From the NCBI GenBank assembly GCA_964515235.1, contig CAZEVO010000049.1, forward strand, positions 1 to 10,417: a stretch of DNA of 10,417 bases, in the 5' to 3' direction. A program made the translations under genes and the position numbers. Positions within the stretch are counted from its first letter, which is position 1. Each line of letters starts with the position of its first letter. Below are positions 1 to 5,257 of this stretch, piece by piece. The DNA comes from OPU3-GD-OMZ sp964515235. Lineage in GTDB: Bacteria > Pseudomonadota > Gammaproteobacteria > Methylococcales > Methylomonadaceae. The notes below the pieces were generated by a model. That model made no database searches. It was given only the letters and a program-made list of their open reading frames with translations, and was not told the origin of the DNA.

Positions 1-1068
1 TATGACAAAGAACTACAAATTCAGGAAGGTGATGGGTTAGAGTCCACACCGGGTATAGCAGTTGGTACTAAAGCCGGGGTGGATATTTCTGGAACCTTTA
101 GTGTCTTATCTGAAAATAATGTCAATGTCATTAACGTCACGATTGATGGTATTGATGGCGAGGTCGTTATTCCACCAGGGTCTTATACCGGAACGACATT
201 TGCCGCAGCCATGCAAGAGCGAATTAATTTAATCCGCTCTGAAGATGGCCGTCAGATTGCCAATGTGTCGGTCGATTTTGATCTAGATGCGCAGTCTTTT
301 GCTATTACATCGGGTACGGTCGGCTCTGAGTCGTTTGTTAATATTAACGGTAGTTCGAACTGGGGTCTAAATAACACCACCCAAGTACGAGGTACGGTGC
401 CAGAGATTACCGTCATTAAACAAGCAACCGACTCAGAAGGTAACAAACTGTTTATTGGGCTTGATGGTAAGGAGACCACGGTACCGCCTAAAGTTTTACC
501 CACCTGGGCGCCGATTTACCTCGATAAAGGGGAGTTGACTTTTAACACTAAAGGTAAGCTGATTTCACCGAAGGAAGGGGTAATTTATTCACCGTATGAC
601 CCGGATAATGGGTCTAACTTATTACGACTCGGGGTGGATTACGGTAAAAATTCAACCCAATACTCGGCTCCATTCTCGGTATTATCGTTATCGCAAGATG
701 GTTATCCTTCAGGGCGCCTAGACGGCTTGGCGATCGACTCCAGCGGGGTTGTTCGGGCTAACTATACCAACGGTAACCAGGTCGCTCTGGGTAAATTGAT
801 TTTAGCTAACTTTGCTAACCCGAACGGTTTAAAACAGGTTGGTAATGCCAACTACGTCTCAACCGCAACATCGGGGTCTCCGGTATTAGGTCAGGCGGGT
901 TCTGATGGTTACGGTACCATTCAAGGGGGTGCCTTAGAGCGGGCCAATGTGGACTTAACCGAAGAGTTGGTTAATTTAATTACCGCACAACGGAACTTCC
1001 AGGCCAATGCCAAAGCCATTGAAACCTCCAGTACCTTAACGCAAACCATTATTAATATTCGAGGATAA
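1..1068 (+). CDS. flgE: Flagellar hook protein FlgE, 5'-truncated by the window edge
   Basis: The frame is open from base 1 to the stop at 1066-1068, giving 355 visible residues; the GTG at 79 is internal, not the start. FlgE polymerises outside the cell into the hook, the universal joint between rod and filament. The C-terminus is diagnostic: GTIQGGALERANVDLTEELV followed by NLITAQRNFQANAKAIET and a TQTIINIRG end, the C-terminal D0 helix shared by rod, hook and hook-associated proteins. Before it lies LGKLILANFANPNGLKQVGN, typical of the FlgE core. The segment at about 85-351 (VTIDG..., a helix-like AAAMQERIN stretch, then FAITSGTVGSESFVNI) resembles the flagellar hook IN motif, so the outer hook domain is probably enlarged. 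The N-terminal D0 and the start lie outside the window. The gene ends just before a terminator, so it is likely the last gene of a flgBCDE-type operon. Confidence 0.97.
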   Translation, partial: YDKELQIQEGDGLESTPGIAVGTKAGVDISGTFSVLSENNVNVINVTIDGIDGEVVIPPGSYTGTTFAAAMQERINLIRSEDGRQIANVSVDFDLDAQSFAITSGTVGSESFVNINGSSNWGLNNTTQVRGTVPEITVIKQATDSEGNKLFIGLDGKETTVPPKVLPTWAPIYLDKGELTFNTKGKLISPKEGVIYSPYDPDNGSNLLRLGVDYGKNSTQYSAPFSVLSLSQDGYPSGRLDGLAIDSSGVVRANYTNGNQVALGKLILANFANPNGLKQVGNANYVSTATSGSPVLGQAGSDGYGTIQGGALERANVDLTEELVNLITAQRNFQANAKAIETSSTLTQTIINIRG

Positions 1069-1088
1069 ATCTTAAAAGAGACTAAATT

Positions 1089-1130
1089 CAGCCGTTAGAT
1101 TCTAAGAAGGGGTCTAACGGCTGTTGTTTT
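1089..1130 (+). terminator. Rho-independent terminator after flgE
   Basis: A perfect 11-base inverted repeat (CAGCCGTTAGA at 1089-1099, TCTAACGGCTG at 1113-1123) with a 13-base loop is followed by TTGTTTT (1124-1130). It begins 20 bases after the flgE stop. It should end the upstream hook operon transcript, separating flgE from flgF. The T-tract abuts the -24 element of the next promoter. No matching A-tract lies on the other side, so it is probably one-directional. Confidence 0.88.
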
Positions 1131-1146
1131 GGCATAGACTATGCAT
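1129..1146 (+). promoter_or_regulatory. Sigma-54 (-24/-12) promoter for flgF
   Basis: The sequence TTGGCAT-N5-ATGCA has GG at 1131-1132 and GC at 1143-1144, the 12-base GG-to-GC register required by RpoN (consensus TGGCAC-N5-TTGC). Transcription would start near 1156, leaving a leader of about 28 bases before flgF. Sigma-54 control of rod and hook genes, with a FlrC/FleR-type activator, is established in Vibrio and Pseudomonas. The activator itself is not in this window. Confidence 0.85.
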
Positions 1147-1150
1147 GTTT

Positions 1151-1168
1151 TTTGATTAAGTGATCAAA
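1151..1168. promoter_or_regulatory. Dyad over the predicted flgF transcription start
   Basis: TTTGAT (1151-1156) and ATCAAA (1163-1168) form a perfect 6-base inverted repeat with a 6-base spacer. It covers the start site predicted from the -24/-12 element. It could be an operator or activator site, or a small 5' mRNA hairpin. No specific regulator is recognised, and chance is possible in AT-rich DNA. Confidence 0.35.
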
Positions 1169-1183
1169 GACAGGAGATAGTCG

Positions 1184-1933
1184 ATGGATAAAATGATATT
1201 TACCGTGATGAGTGGGCTGCAAGTGCTCGATGTCGCGCGGATTAATAATGCCAATGAAATAGCCAATGCCAATACCACGGCCTTTAAAGCCTCCTTTAAT
1301 CAGGCGGCAGGTTTTAAGAATATCGGTGGTACTAGTGATCAAACTGCGCGCTCTATACCAGTACTGAGTGGCGAGAACATTATGAAGCTAAAGCCAGGCG
1401 CCATCATATCTACAGGGCGTAATTTAGATGTTGCTGTGTCTGGTAAAGGGGTGTTGTCGGTTCAAAGTACTGACGGTAAAGAAGTGTATTCCCGCCGAGG
1501 TGATTTAAAAATTAATCAGTCCGGCGTTTTAGAAAACGGTAAAGGCCAGTTAATTTTAGGTGACGGCGGTCCCATTACCATTCCCCCATCACGCCATCTT
1601 GAGATTAATTCCCGCGGTGATATTTTGATTATACCGGCAGATGCTGTCGGCAATAATTTGCAGGCGGTAGGCCGCCTTAAATTAAGTGATACCGCAGGAA
1701 AGCCGCTTAGAATACGTCCCGATGGCCTCTATGAAACATTAGATGGCGCCTCACTGGAAGTCAGTAAAGAAATTTCGGTAACCAGCGGTGCTGTAGAAGG
1801 CAGTAATGTCAGTATTGTTGGGGCGATGACTAAAATGATTCAGAGTTCTCGTGATTATGAAATGTTTATTCGAATGTTAAAACAAGCAAAAGAGGTTGAT
1901 TCTGCCAGTGCGGGCGTTTTAAGTGCCGAATAA
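1184..1933 (+). CDS. flgF: Flagellar basal-body proximal rod protein FlgF
   Basis: This 249-residue protein matches the usual FlgF length (E. coli 251) and forms part of the proximal rod in the periplasm, exported by the flagellar type III apparatus. Landmarks are the N-terminal MDKMIFTVMSGLQ, typical of FlgF; NLDVAVSGKGVLSVQ near residue 85; YSRRGDLKINQSG near 105; VGRLKLSD in the middle; and a C-terminal GAVEGSNVSIVGAMTKMIQ helix followed by SSRDYEMFIRMLKQA. The start at 1184 is chosen because AGGAG (1172-1176) is 7 bases upstream and the family begins MDKM. One oddity is that the normally strongly conserved SNNLANxxTxGF motif reads NNANEIANANTTAF here, so it is divergent but the helix is kept. 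It is the first gene after the terminator and sigma-54 promoter, and so heads the flgF-L cluster. Confidence 0.95.
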   Translation: MDKMIFTVMSGLQVLDVARINNANEIANANTTAFKASFNQAAGFKNIGGTSDQTARSIPVLSGENIMKLKPGAIISTGRNLDVAVSGKGVLSVQSTDGKEVYSRRGDLKINQSGVLENGKGQLILGDGGPITIPPSRHLEINSRGDILIIPADAVGNNLQAVGRLKLSDTAGKPLRIRPDGLYETLDGASLEVSKEISVTSGAVEGSNVSIVGAMTKMIQSSRDYEMFIRMLKQAKEVDSASAGVLSAE

Positions 1934-1938
1934 GGTTG

Positions 1939-1956
1939 TTGGCATAATATATGCTT
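1939..1956 (+). promoter_or_regulatory. Sigma-54 (-24/-12) promoter for flgG
   Basis: TTGGCAT-N5-ATGCTT has GG at 1941-1942 and GC at 1953-1954, the exact RpoN spacing, and closely matches the flgF site (TTGGCAT-N5-ATGCAT). It begins six bases after the flgF stop. The predicted start is near 1966, giving a leader of about 38 bases. It would allow flgG and downstream genes to be transcribed independently of flgF within the same cluster. Confidence 0.8.
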
Positions 1957-1977
1957 GTTAATTAGTTAGATTATCAA
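1955..1977. promoter_or_regulatory. Imperfect dyad over the predicted flgG transcription start
   Basis: TTGTTAAT (1955-1962) and ATTATCAA (1970-1977) are inverted repeats matching at 7 of 8 positions across a 7-base spacer. Like the dyad at flgF, it sits directly after the -12 element and over the predicted start. It may be a shared regulatory site, but the AT-rich sequence makes chance plausible. Confidence 0.28.
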
Positions 1978-2003
1978 CGAATTTAAGAGATAGAGGAATT
2001 ACT

Positions 2004-2789
2004 ATGGAAGCTTCATTATGGGTCGCCAAGACAGGACTAGATGCCCAACAAAAGCGGATGACGGTTATTTCAAATAACCTGGCCAACGTCAATACAATGG
2101 GGTTTAAACGAGACCGAGCCGTTTTTGAAGACCTGTTGTATCAGAACTTTAATCAGGCCGGCGCTCAAACTTCAGCCGCAACACAATCGCCAACAGGTTT
2201 AATGTTAGGAACCGGTACCAGAATCGTTTCAACAGAGAAGTTACATACACAAGGCAATATGGTGCAAACAAAGAATTCACTGGATCTTGCCGTCGATGGT
2301 GCTGGTTTTTTTCAAGTGTTGCGTCCCGATGGTGTGATGGGCTATACCCGTAACGGATCGTTTAAATTAAGCCAGATAGGTGCGTTGGTGACATCCAATG
2401 GGTATCAACTTCAGCCTGCTATCAATATTCCGCCGAATGCACGATCTATTACTGTTGGTGCTGATGGTTCGGTGTCAGTGCAATTCTTTGACCAACCGGC
2501 AGCGCAAATGATTGGTCAACTTCAAGTCAATACATTTTTGAACCCGGCTGGTTTACAACCGATGGGTGAAAATATGTTTGTTGAAACCTTTTCTTCAGGA
2601 CCTGCAAACCAAATGTTACCGACGCAAAACGGTGCCGGTAAATTGGTGCAAGGGGCATTAGAAGCCTCTAACGTTAATGTGGTTGAAGAAATGGTTGGTA
2701 TGATTGAAACGCAGCGTGCTTATGAAGTGAACTCTAAAGCAATCTCTTCTGTAAATCAGATGTTGCAATTTCTTAACCAGAACTTATAA
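2004..2789 (+). CDS. flgG: Flagellar basal-body distal rod protein FlgG
   Basis: This is a 261-residue protein, close to the family's usual 260, and the most conserved gene of the window. FlgG forms the distal rod that crosses the peptidoglycan and outer membrane inside the P and L rings. Landmarks are MEASLWVAKTGLDAQQ at the N-terminus with SNNLANVNTMGFKRDRA (the rod signature), SLDLAVDGAGFFQVLRPDG near residue 95, YTRNGSFKLSQIGALVTSNG near 115, and a C-terminal GALEASNVNVVEEMVGMIE then TQRAYEVNSKAISSVNQML. AGAGGAA (1992-1998) supplies the ribosome binding site 5 bases before the ATG. It is preceded by its own -24/-12 site and followed by flgH after 19 bases. Confidence 0.98.
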   Translation: MEASLWVAKTGLDAQQKRMTVISNNLANVNTMGFKRDRAVFEDLLYQNFNQAGAQTSAATQSPTGLMLGTGTRIVSTEKLHTQGNMVQTKNSLDLAVDGAGFFQVLRPDGVMGYTRNGSFKLSQIGALVTSNGYQLQPAINIPPNARSITVGADGSVSVQFFDQPAAQMIGQLQVNTFLNPAGLQPMGENMFVETFSSGPANQMLPTQNGAGKLVQGALEASNVNVVEEMVGMIETQRAYEVNSKAISSVNQMLQFLNQNL

Positions 2790-2808
2790 ACGCTTAAGAG
2801 AACTTGTT

Positions 2809-3389
2809 GTGAAAATCTGTACGTTTTACCGATGGATTATTATTGTTGCAGTGACGGCCTTAGTGGGGTGTACTTCATCGCGCCCTATGCCGCACCGCAA
2901 TAAAGACTTTTCACCGGTACTACCAACCACCATGATTGAAGAGCCAATACCCGATGGCTCAATTTATACCAAAGGTGTGAGAGATGGTTTATTTGGTGAT
3001 AGTAAAGCCTATCGGGTGGGTGATTTAATTACGATTGTCCTGCAAGAAGAAATGAATTCCATTAAAGGTGTAAGTAATAACTTAAACCGTAAAAGTTCCA
3101 ATTCCTTATTGTCGGCATTACAACGTGCTGCTTTAGCCGGTGCCGGTGCCTTTAGTTTTCCCTGGATGATCGCCTCTGACCAACTAGACCCTGAGACAGA
3201 GCAAGAATTAAAAAATGAAAGTTCTGGGTCCACAGGGCATGCCAATCAATTATTTGGGCAGATTTCAGCCTCAGTGGTTCGGGTGTTATCGAATAATAAT
3301 TTGGTAGTTCGTGGAGAAAAGCTCATTACCCTAAATCAGGGCGACGAATATATTCAGATTTCCGGCATTATCAGGCCTGAAGATGTGTT
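2809..3389 (+). CDS. flgH: Flagellar L-ring lipoprotein FlgH, 3' end lost in assembly gap
   Basis: FlgH forms the outer-membrane L ring around the distal rod. The start is GTG at 2809, with an AAGAG-like binding site at 2796-2800; no better start lies nearby. Residues 1-21 are a lipoprotein signal peptide: KICTFYRWIII hydrophobic core and lipobox LVGC, with the lipidated cysteine at 21. Family landmarks follow: SIYTKGVRDGLFGDSKAYRV, VGDLITIVLQEEMNS near residue 67, and VVRVLSNNNLVVRGEKLITL with NQGDEYIQISGIIRPEDV at the end of the readable part. About 193 residues are visible against about 232 in E. coli, so roughly 40 C-terminal residues, normally including an ADARIEY-type motif and a GW...RFF end, are missing. 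The frame after the Ns stays open to a stop at 3594 but does not resemble FlgH, so that tail should not be trusted. Confidence 0.93.
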
Positions 3390-3489
3390 NNNNNNNNNNN
3401 NNNNNNNNNNNNNNNNNNNNNNNNNNNNNNNNNNNNNNNNNNNNNNNNNNNNNNNNNNNNNNNNNNNNNNNNNNNNNNNNNNNNNNNNN
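3390..3489. other. Assembly gap (100 N)
   Basis: Exactly 100 undetermined bases interrupt flgH. A round 100 is a common placeholder for a gap of unknown size, so distances and reading frames across it mean nothing. The missing FlgH C-terminus alone would need roughly 130 bases, so the true gap is probably larger than 100. Confidence 0.97.
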
Positions 3490-3587
3490 AAAAAAATGAT
3501 CAAAAATTGTCACAGCCAATTTGTTAAAAAGCATTTAACAGCCGTTCCTTGTGTTTTGGTTGACCTAACTACTGAGGGTGTTGAGTT
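3490..3587. other. Spacer between gap and flgI with a small hairpin
   Basis: These 98 bases follow the gap, starting with seven As. None of the three forward frames gives a recognisable FlgH C-terminus; two contain stops and the third reads as an unfamiliar peptide running into flgI. It is therefore best read as flgH-flgI intergenic sequence. A hairpin is present: TGTTAAA (3522-3528) pairs with TTTAACA (3534-3540) over a 5-base loop. The flgI binding site GAGGGTG lies at 3574-3580. Confidence 0.55.
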
Positions 3588-4739
3588 ATGTTGAGAACGT
3601 TAGTCGTTACTCTTTTTGTTCTTTATTTCACCTGGATTCCGGTAGCACAAGCCGACCGGATTAAAGACTTAACCGATATTGCAGGAATTCGAGACAACCA
3701 ACTGATCGGTTATGGTCTGGTGGTTGGTTTAAACGGAACCGGCGACGGTAAAAACGTTAATTTTACCACCCAGAGTGTGAAGTCGATGTTGGCACGTTTC
3801 GGTGTTAACGTGAAAATTTACCAAATGGGTAAATTTGAAGTCGATAGGAATAACTACCAAATTCCTAAAAAGCTCGATCTGAAAAATGTTGCCGCTGTGA
3901 TGGTCACCGCTAATATACCGGCATTTTCAAAACCCGGCCAACGGATTGATGTCACAGTCGGTGCGATAGGGGAAGCAACCAGTTTAAGGGGGGGCAGTTT
4001 ATTAATGTCACGGCTTCGAGGGGCAGATGGCGAAGTTTATGCCATGGCGCAAGGGAGTTTAGCCGTGGGGGGCTTAGGCGTTTCTGCATCGGGCTCTAAA
4101 ATCACCGTTAATGTCCCAACAGTGGGTCGCATACCAGCCGGTGCGACGGTAGAGCGGGAAGTGGCATCACCTTTTCAAGACAGTGGTTATATGGTGATGA
4201 ATGTAAAACAACAAGATTTTACTACCACCACTCGTATTGTTAATGCGATTAATGAAAACTTTGGGGTCGATACAGCTGAAGCATTAGATCCTGTTTCATT
4301 ACGTGTATTAGCACCCGATAATAGTTCTGAGCGGGTTAGTTTTATGTCGATGATTGAGGCTTTAGAAGTTACCCCAGGAGAACCGCCGGCGCGCGTGGTG
4401 GTTAATTCTCGCTCCGGTACGGTGGTGATTAGTCGCAATGTCAGAGTCACGGCATCTGCTGTCACCCACGGTAGTTTAACCTTAAAAATTAAAACCAGAA
4501 ATCAGGTCAGTCAACCGCAATCATTAGCACCGCAAGGGCAAACAGTACAAGTGCAAAATGCTGACGTGGAAATTATTGAAAACAAAAAACCTAAAATGTT
4601 CTTATTTAAACCCGGTGTAGAGTTACGTGAACTGGTCGATGCGGTTAATACCATTGGCGCCAGCCCCAGTGCGTTGGTCTCTATTCTTGAAACCTTAAAA
4701 AGGTCCGGTAGTCTTCGGGCTGATTTAATTGTAATTTAG
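3588..4739 (+). CDS. flgI: Flagellar P-ring protein FlgI
   Basis: This is a 383-residue periplasmic protein (E. coli about 365) that forms the P ring around the rod in the peptidoglycan layer. A Sec signal peptide covers residues 1-22: a hydrophobic LVVTLFVLYFTWI core and an AQA cleavage site before DRIKDL. The mature start DRIKDLTDIAGIRDNQLIGY followed by GLVVGLNGTGD is the family hallmark. Further landmarks are SVKSMLARFGVNV, VAAVMVTANIPAFSKPGQRI then DVTVGAIG, SLRGGSLLMSRLRGADGEVY, ARVVVNSRSGTVVISRNVRV, and the end LVDAVNTIGASPSALVSILE then LKRSGSLRADLIVI. GAGGGTG (3574-3580), 7 bases before the ATG, supports this start. The stop is eight bases before flgJ, implying co-translation. Confidence 0.98.
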   Translation: MLRTLVVTLFVLYFTWIPVAQADRIKDLTDIAGIRDNQLIGYGLVVGLNGTGDGKNVNFTTQSVKSMLARFGVNVKIYQMGKFEVDRNNYQIPKKLDLKNVAAVMVTANIPAFSKPGQRIDVTVGAIGEATSLRGGSLLMSRLRGADGEVYAMAQGSLAVGGLGVSASGSKITVNVPTVGRIPAGATVEREVASPFQDSGYMVMNVKQQDFTTTTRIVNAINENFGVDTAEALDPVSLRVLAPDNSSERVSFMSMIEALEVTPGEPPARVVVNSRSGTVVISRNVRVTASAVTHGSLTLKIKTRNQVSQPQSLAPQGQTVQVQNADVEIIENKKPKMFLFKPGVELRELVDAVNTIGASPSALVSILETLKRSGSLRADLIVI

Positions 4740-4747
4740 GACTGAAA

Positions 4748-5251
4748 ATGGCTGAATTACTTACAAATCCATCGCTTTACACCGATTTTAATGGTCTAGC
4801 CCAGTTGCGCAATGAGGCTAAAGTGGATCGTAACAAAGCAATTGGTGAGGTTGCTCAGCAATTTGAAGCACTAATGATTCAGATGATGCTGAAAGAAATG
4901 CGCAATGCCTCGCCAAAAAGTGAGTTTTTTGATACCGAAGGCATGCGCGTGTATCAAGATCTTCAGGATAAACAGGTATCACTGGAAATGGCTAAACGCA
5001 ATACCTTAGGTGTTGCCCAGTTTATTGAGCAACAAATGGCCAAACAAGGTTTTATTCGCGATGAATCTACAGACGTTAAAGTCAAAAATCGTCAACATTC
5101 TCTTCACCCTGAAAAAACAGCCGGCATCGCCTTAACCCAGCTTAAAAAACAAATGGGCTTGGCTAAGACCAACGCAGAAGGATTCCCATTAAACAGGAAC
5201 CCGGTAAGTTTTCCTTTAAATAGGAACAAGGAGGCCGGTCTCGTACCGTAA
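4748..5251 (+). CDS. flgJ: Rod-capping protein FlgJ, single-domain form without muramidase
   Basis: At 167 residues this is about half the size of the two-domain FlgJ of enteric bacteria (about 313). Residues 35-110 are the rod-binding domain: GEVAQQFEALMIQMMLKEMR, then a FFDTEGMRVYQDLQDKQVSL stretch and a GVAQFIEQQMAKQG end. This half caps the growing rod in the periplasm. The C-terminal glucosaminidase domain that cuts peptidoglycan in E. coli and Salmonella is absent; the remainder (about 115-167) is a basic, low-complexity tail holding two copies of FPLNRN. The start is supported by AGGA (4738-4741), which overlaps the flgI stop. The gene closes with a stop six bases before flgK, so this is not an obvious frameshift: no muramidase-like sequence follows in any frame. 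A separate hydrolase elsewhere would be needed. The domain assignment is secure; the role of the tail is unknown. Confidence 0.93.
   Translation: MAELLTNPSLYTDFNGLAQLRNEAKVDRNKAIGEVAQQFEALMIQMMLKEMRNASPKSEFFDTEGMRVYQDLQDKQVSLEMAKRNTLGVAQFIEQQMAKQGFIRDESTDVKVKNRQHSLHPEKTAGIALTQLKKQMGLAKTNAEGFPLNRNPVSFPLNRNKEAGLVP
5183..5227 (+). repeat. Short in-frame repeat in the flgJ tail (FPLNRN twice)
   Basis: Two 18-base units, 5183-5200 and 5210-5227, both encode FPLNRN and are separated by nine bases (PVS). They match at 15 of 18 positions, and all three differences are silent third-base changes. Each unit also has short TTCC/GGAA arms, so it is a small dyad. The function is unknown. Confidence 0.8.
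5228..5248 (+). promoter_or_regulatory. Distant Shine-Dalgarno and small hairpin before flgK
   Basis: AAGGAGG (5228-5234), the best Shine-Dalgarno match in the window, lies inside the end of flgJ, 23 bases before the flgK ATG, too far for normal use. No ATG, GTG or TTG in the flgK frame sits at the usual distance. Between them CGGT (5236-5239) can pair with ACCG (5245-5248) over a 5-base loop; folding it would leave about 10 bases between SD and ATG. This is inference: the stem is only 4 base pairs. Confidence 0.4.
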
Positions 5252-5257
5252 AACCTT

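Noticed and set aside
79..81. GTG at 79 as the start of a hook gene
   Set aside because: The frame is open to base 1 and the protein lacks the mandatory N-terminal rod/hook helix, so the true start lies outside the window.
1171..1177. CAGGAGA at the flgF ribosome site as a CsrA target
   Set aside because: It does not fit ANGGA, and no hairpin presents it in a loop.
1139..1342. Reverse-strand frame opposite the flgF start
   Set aside because: It overlaps the sigma-54 promoter and the conserved FlgF N-terminus and has no family resemblance.
3496..3594. A small forward frame beginning ATG ATC AAA after the gap (MIKNCHSQFVKKH...)
   Set aside because: No recognisable ribosome site is visible (the gap lies just upstream), it is unlike any known protein, it overlaps the flgI start, and its only extension upstream runs into Ns.
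3787..3800. TTGGCACG inside flgI resembling a -24 element
   Set aside because: There is no GC at the required -12 position, and the site lies inside a conserved coding region.
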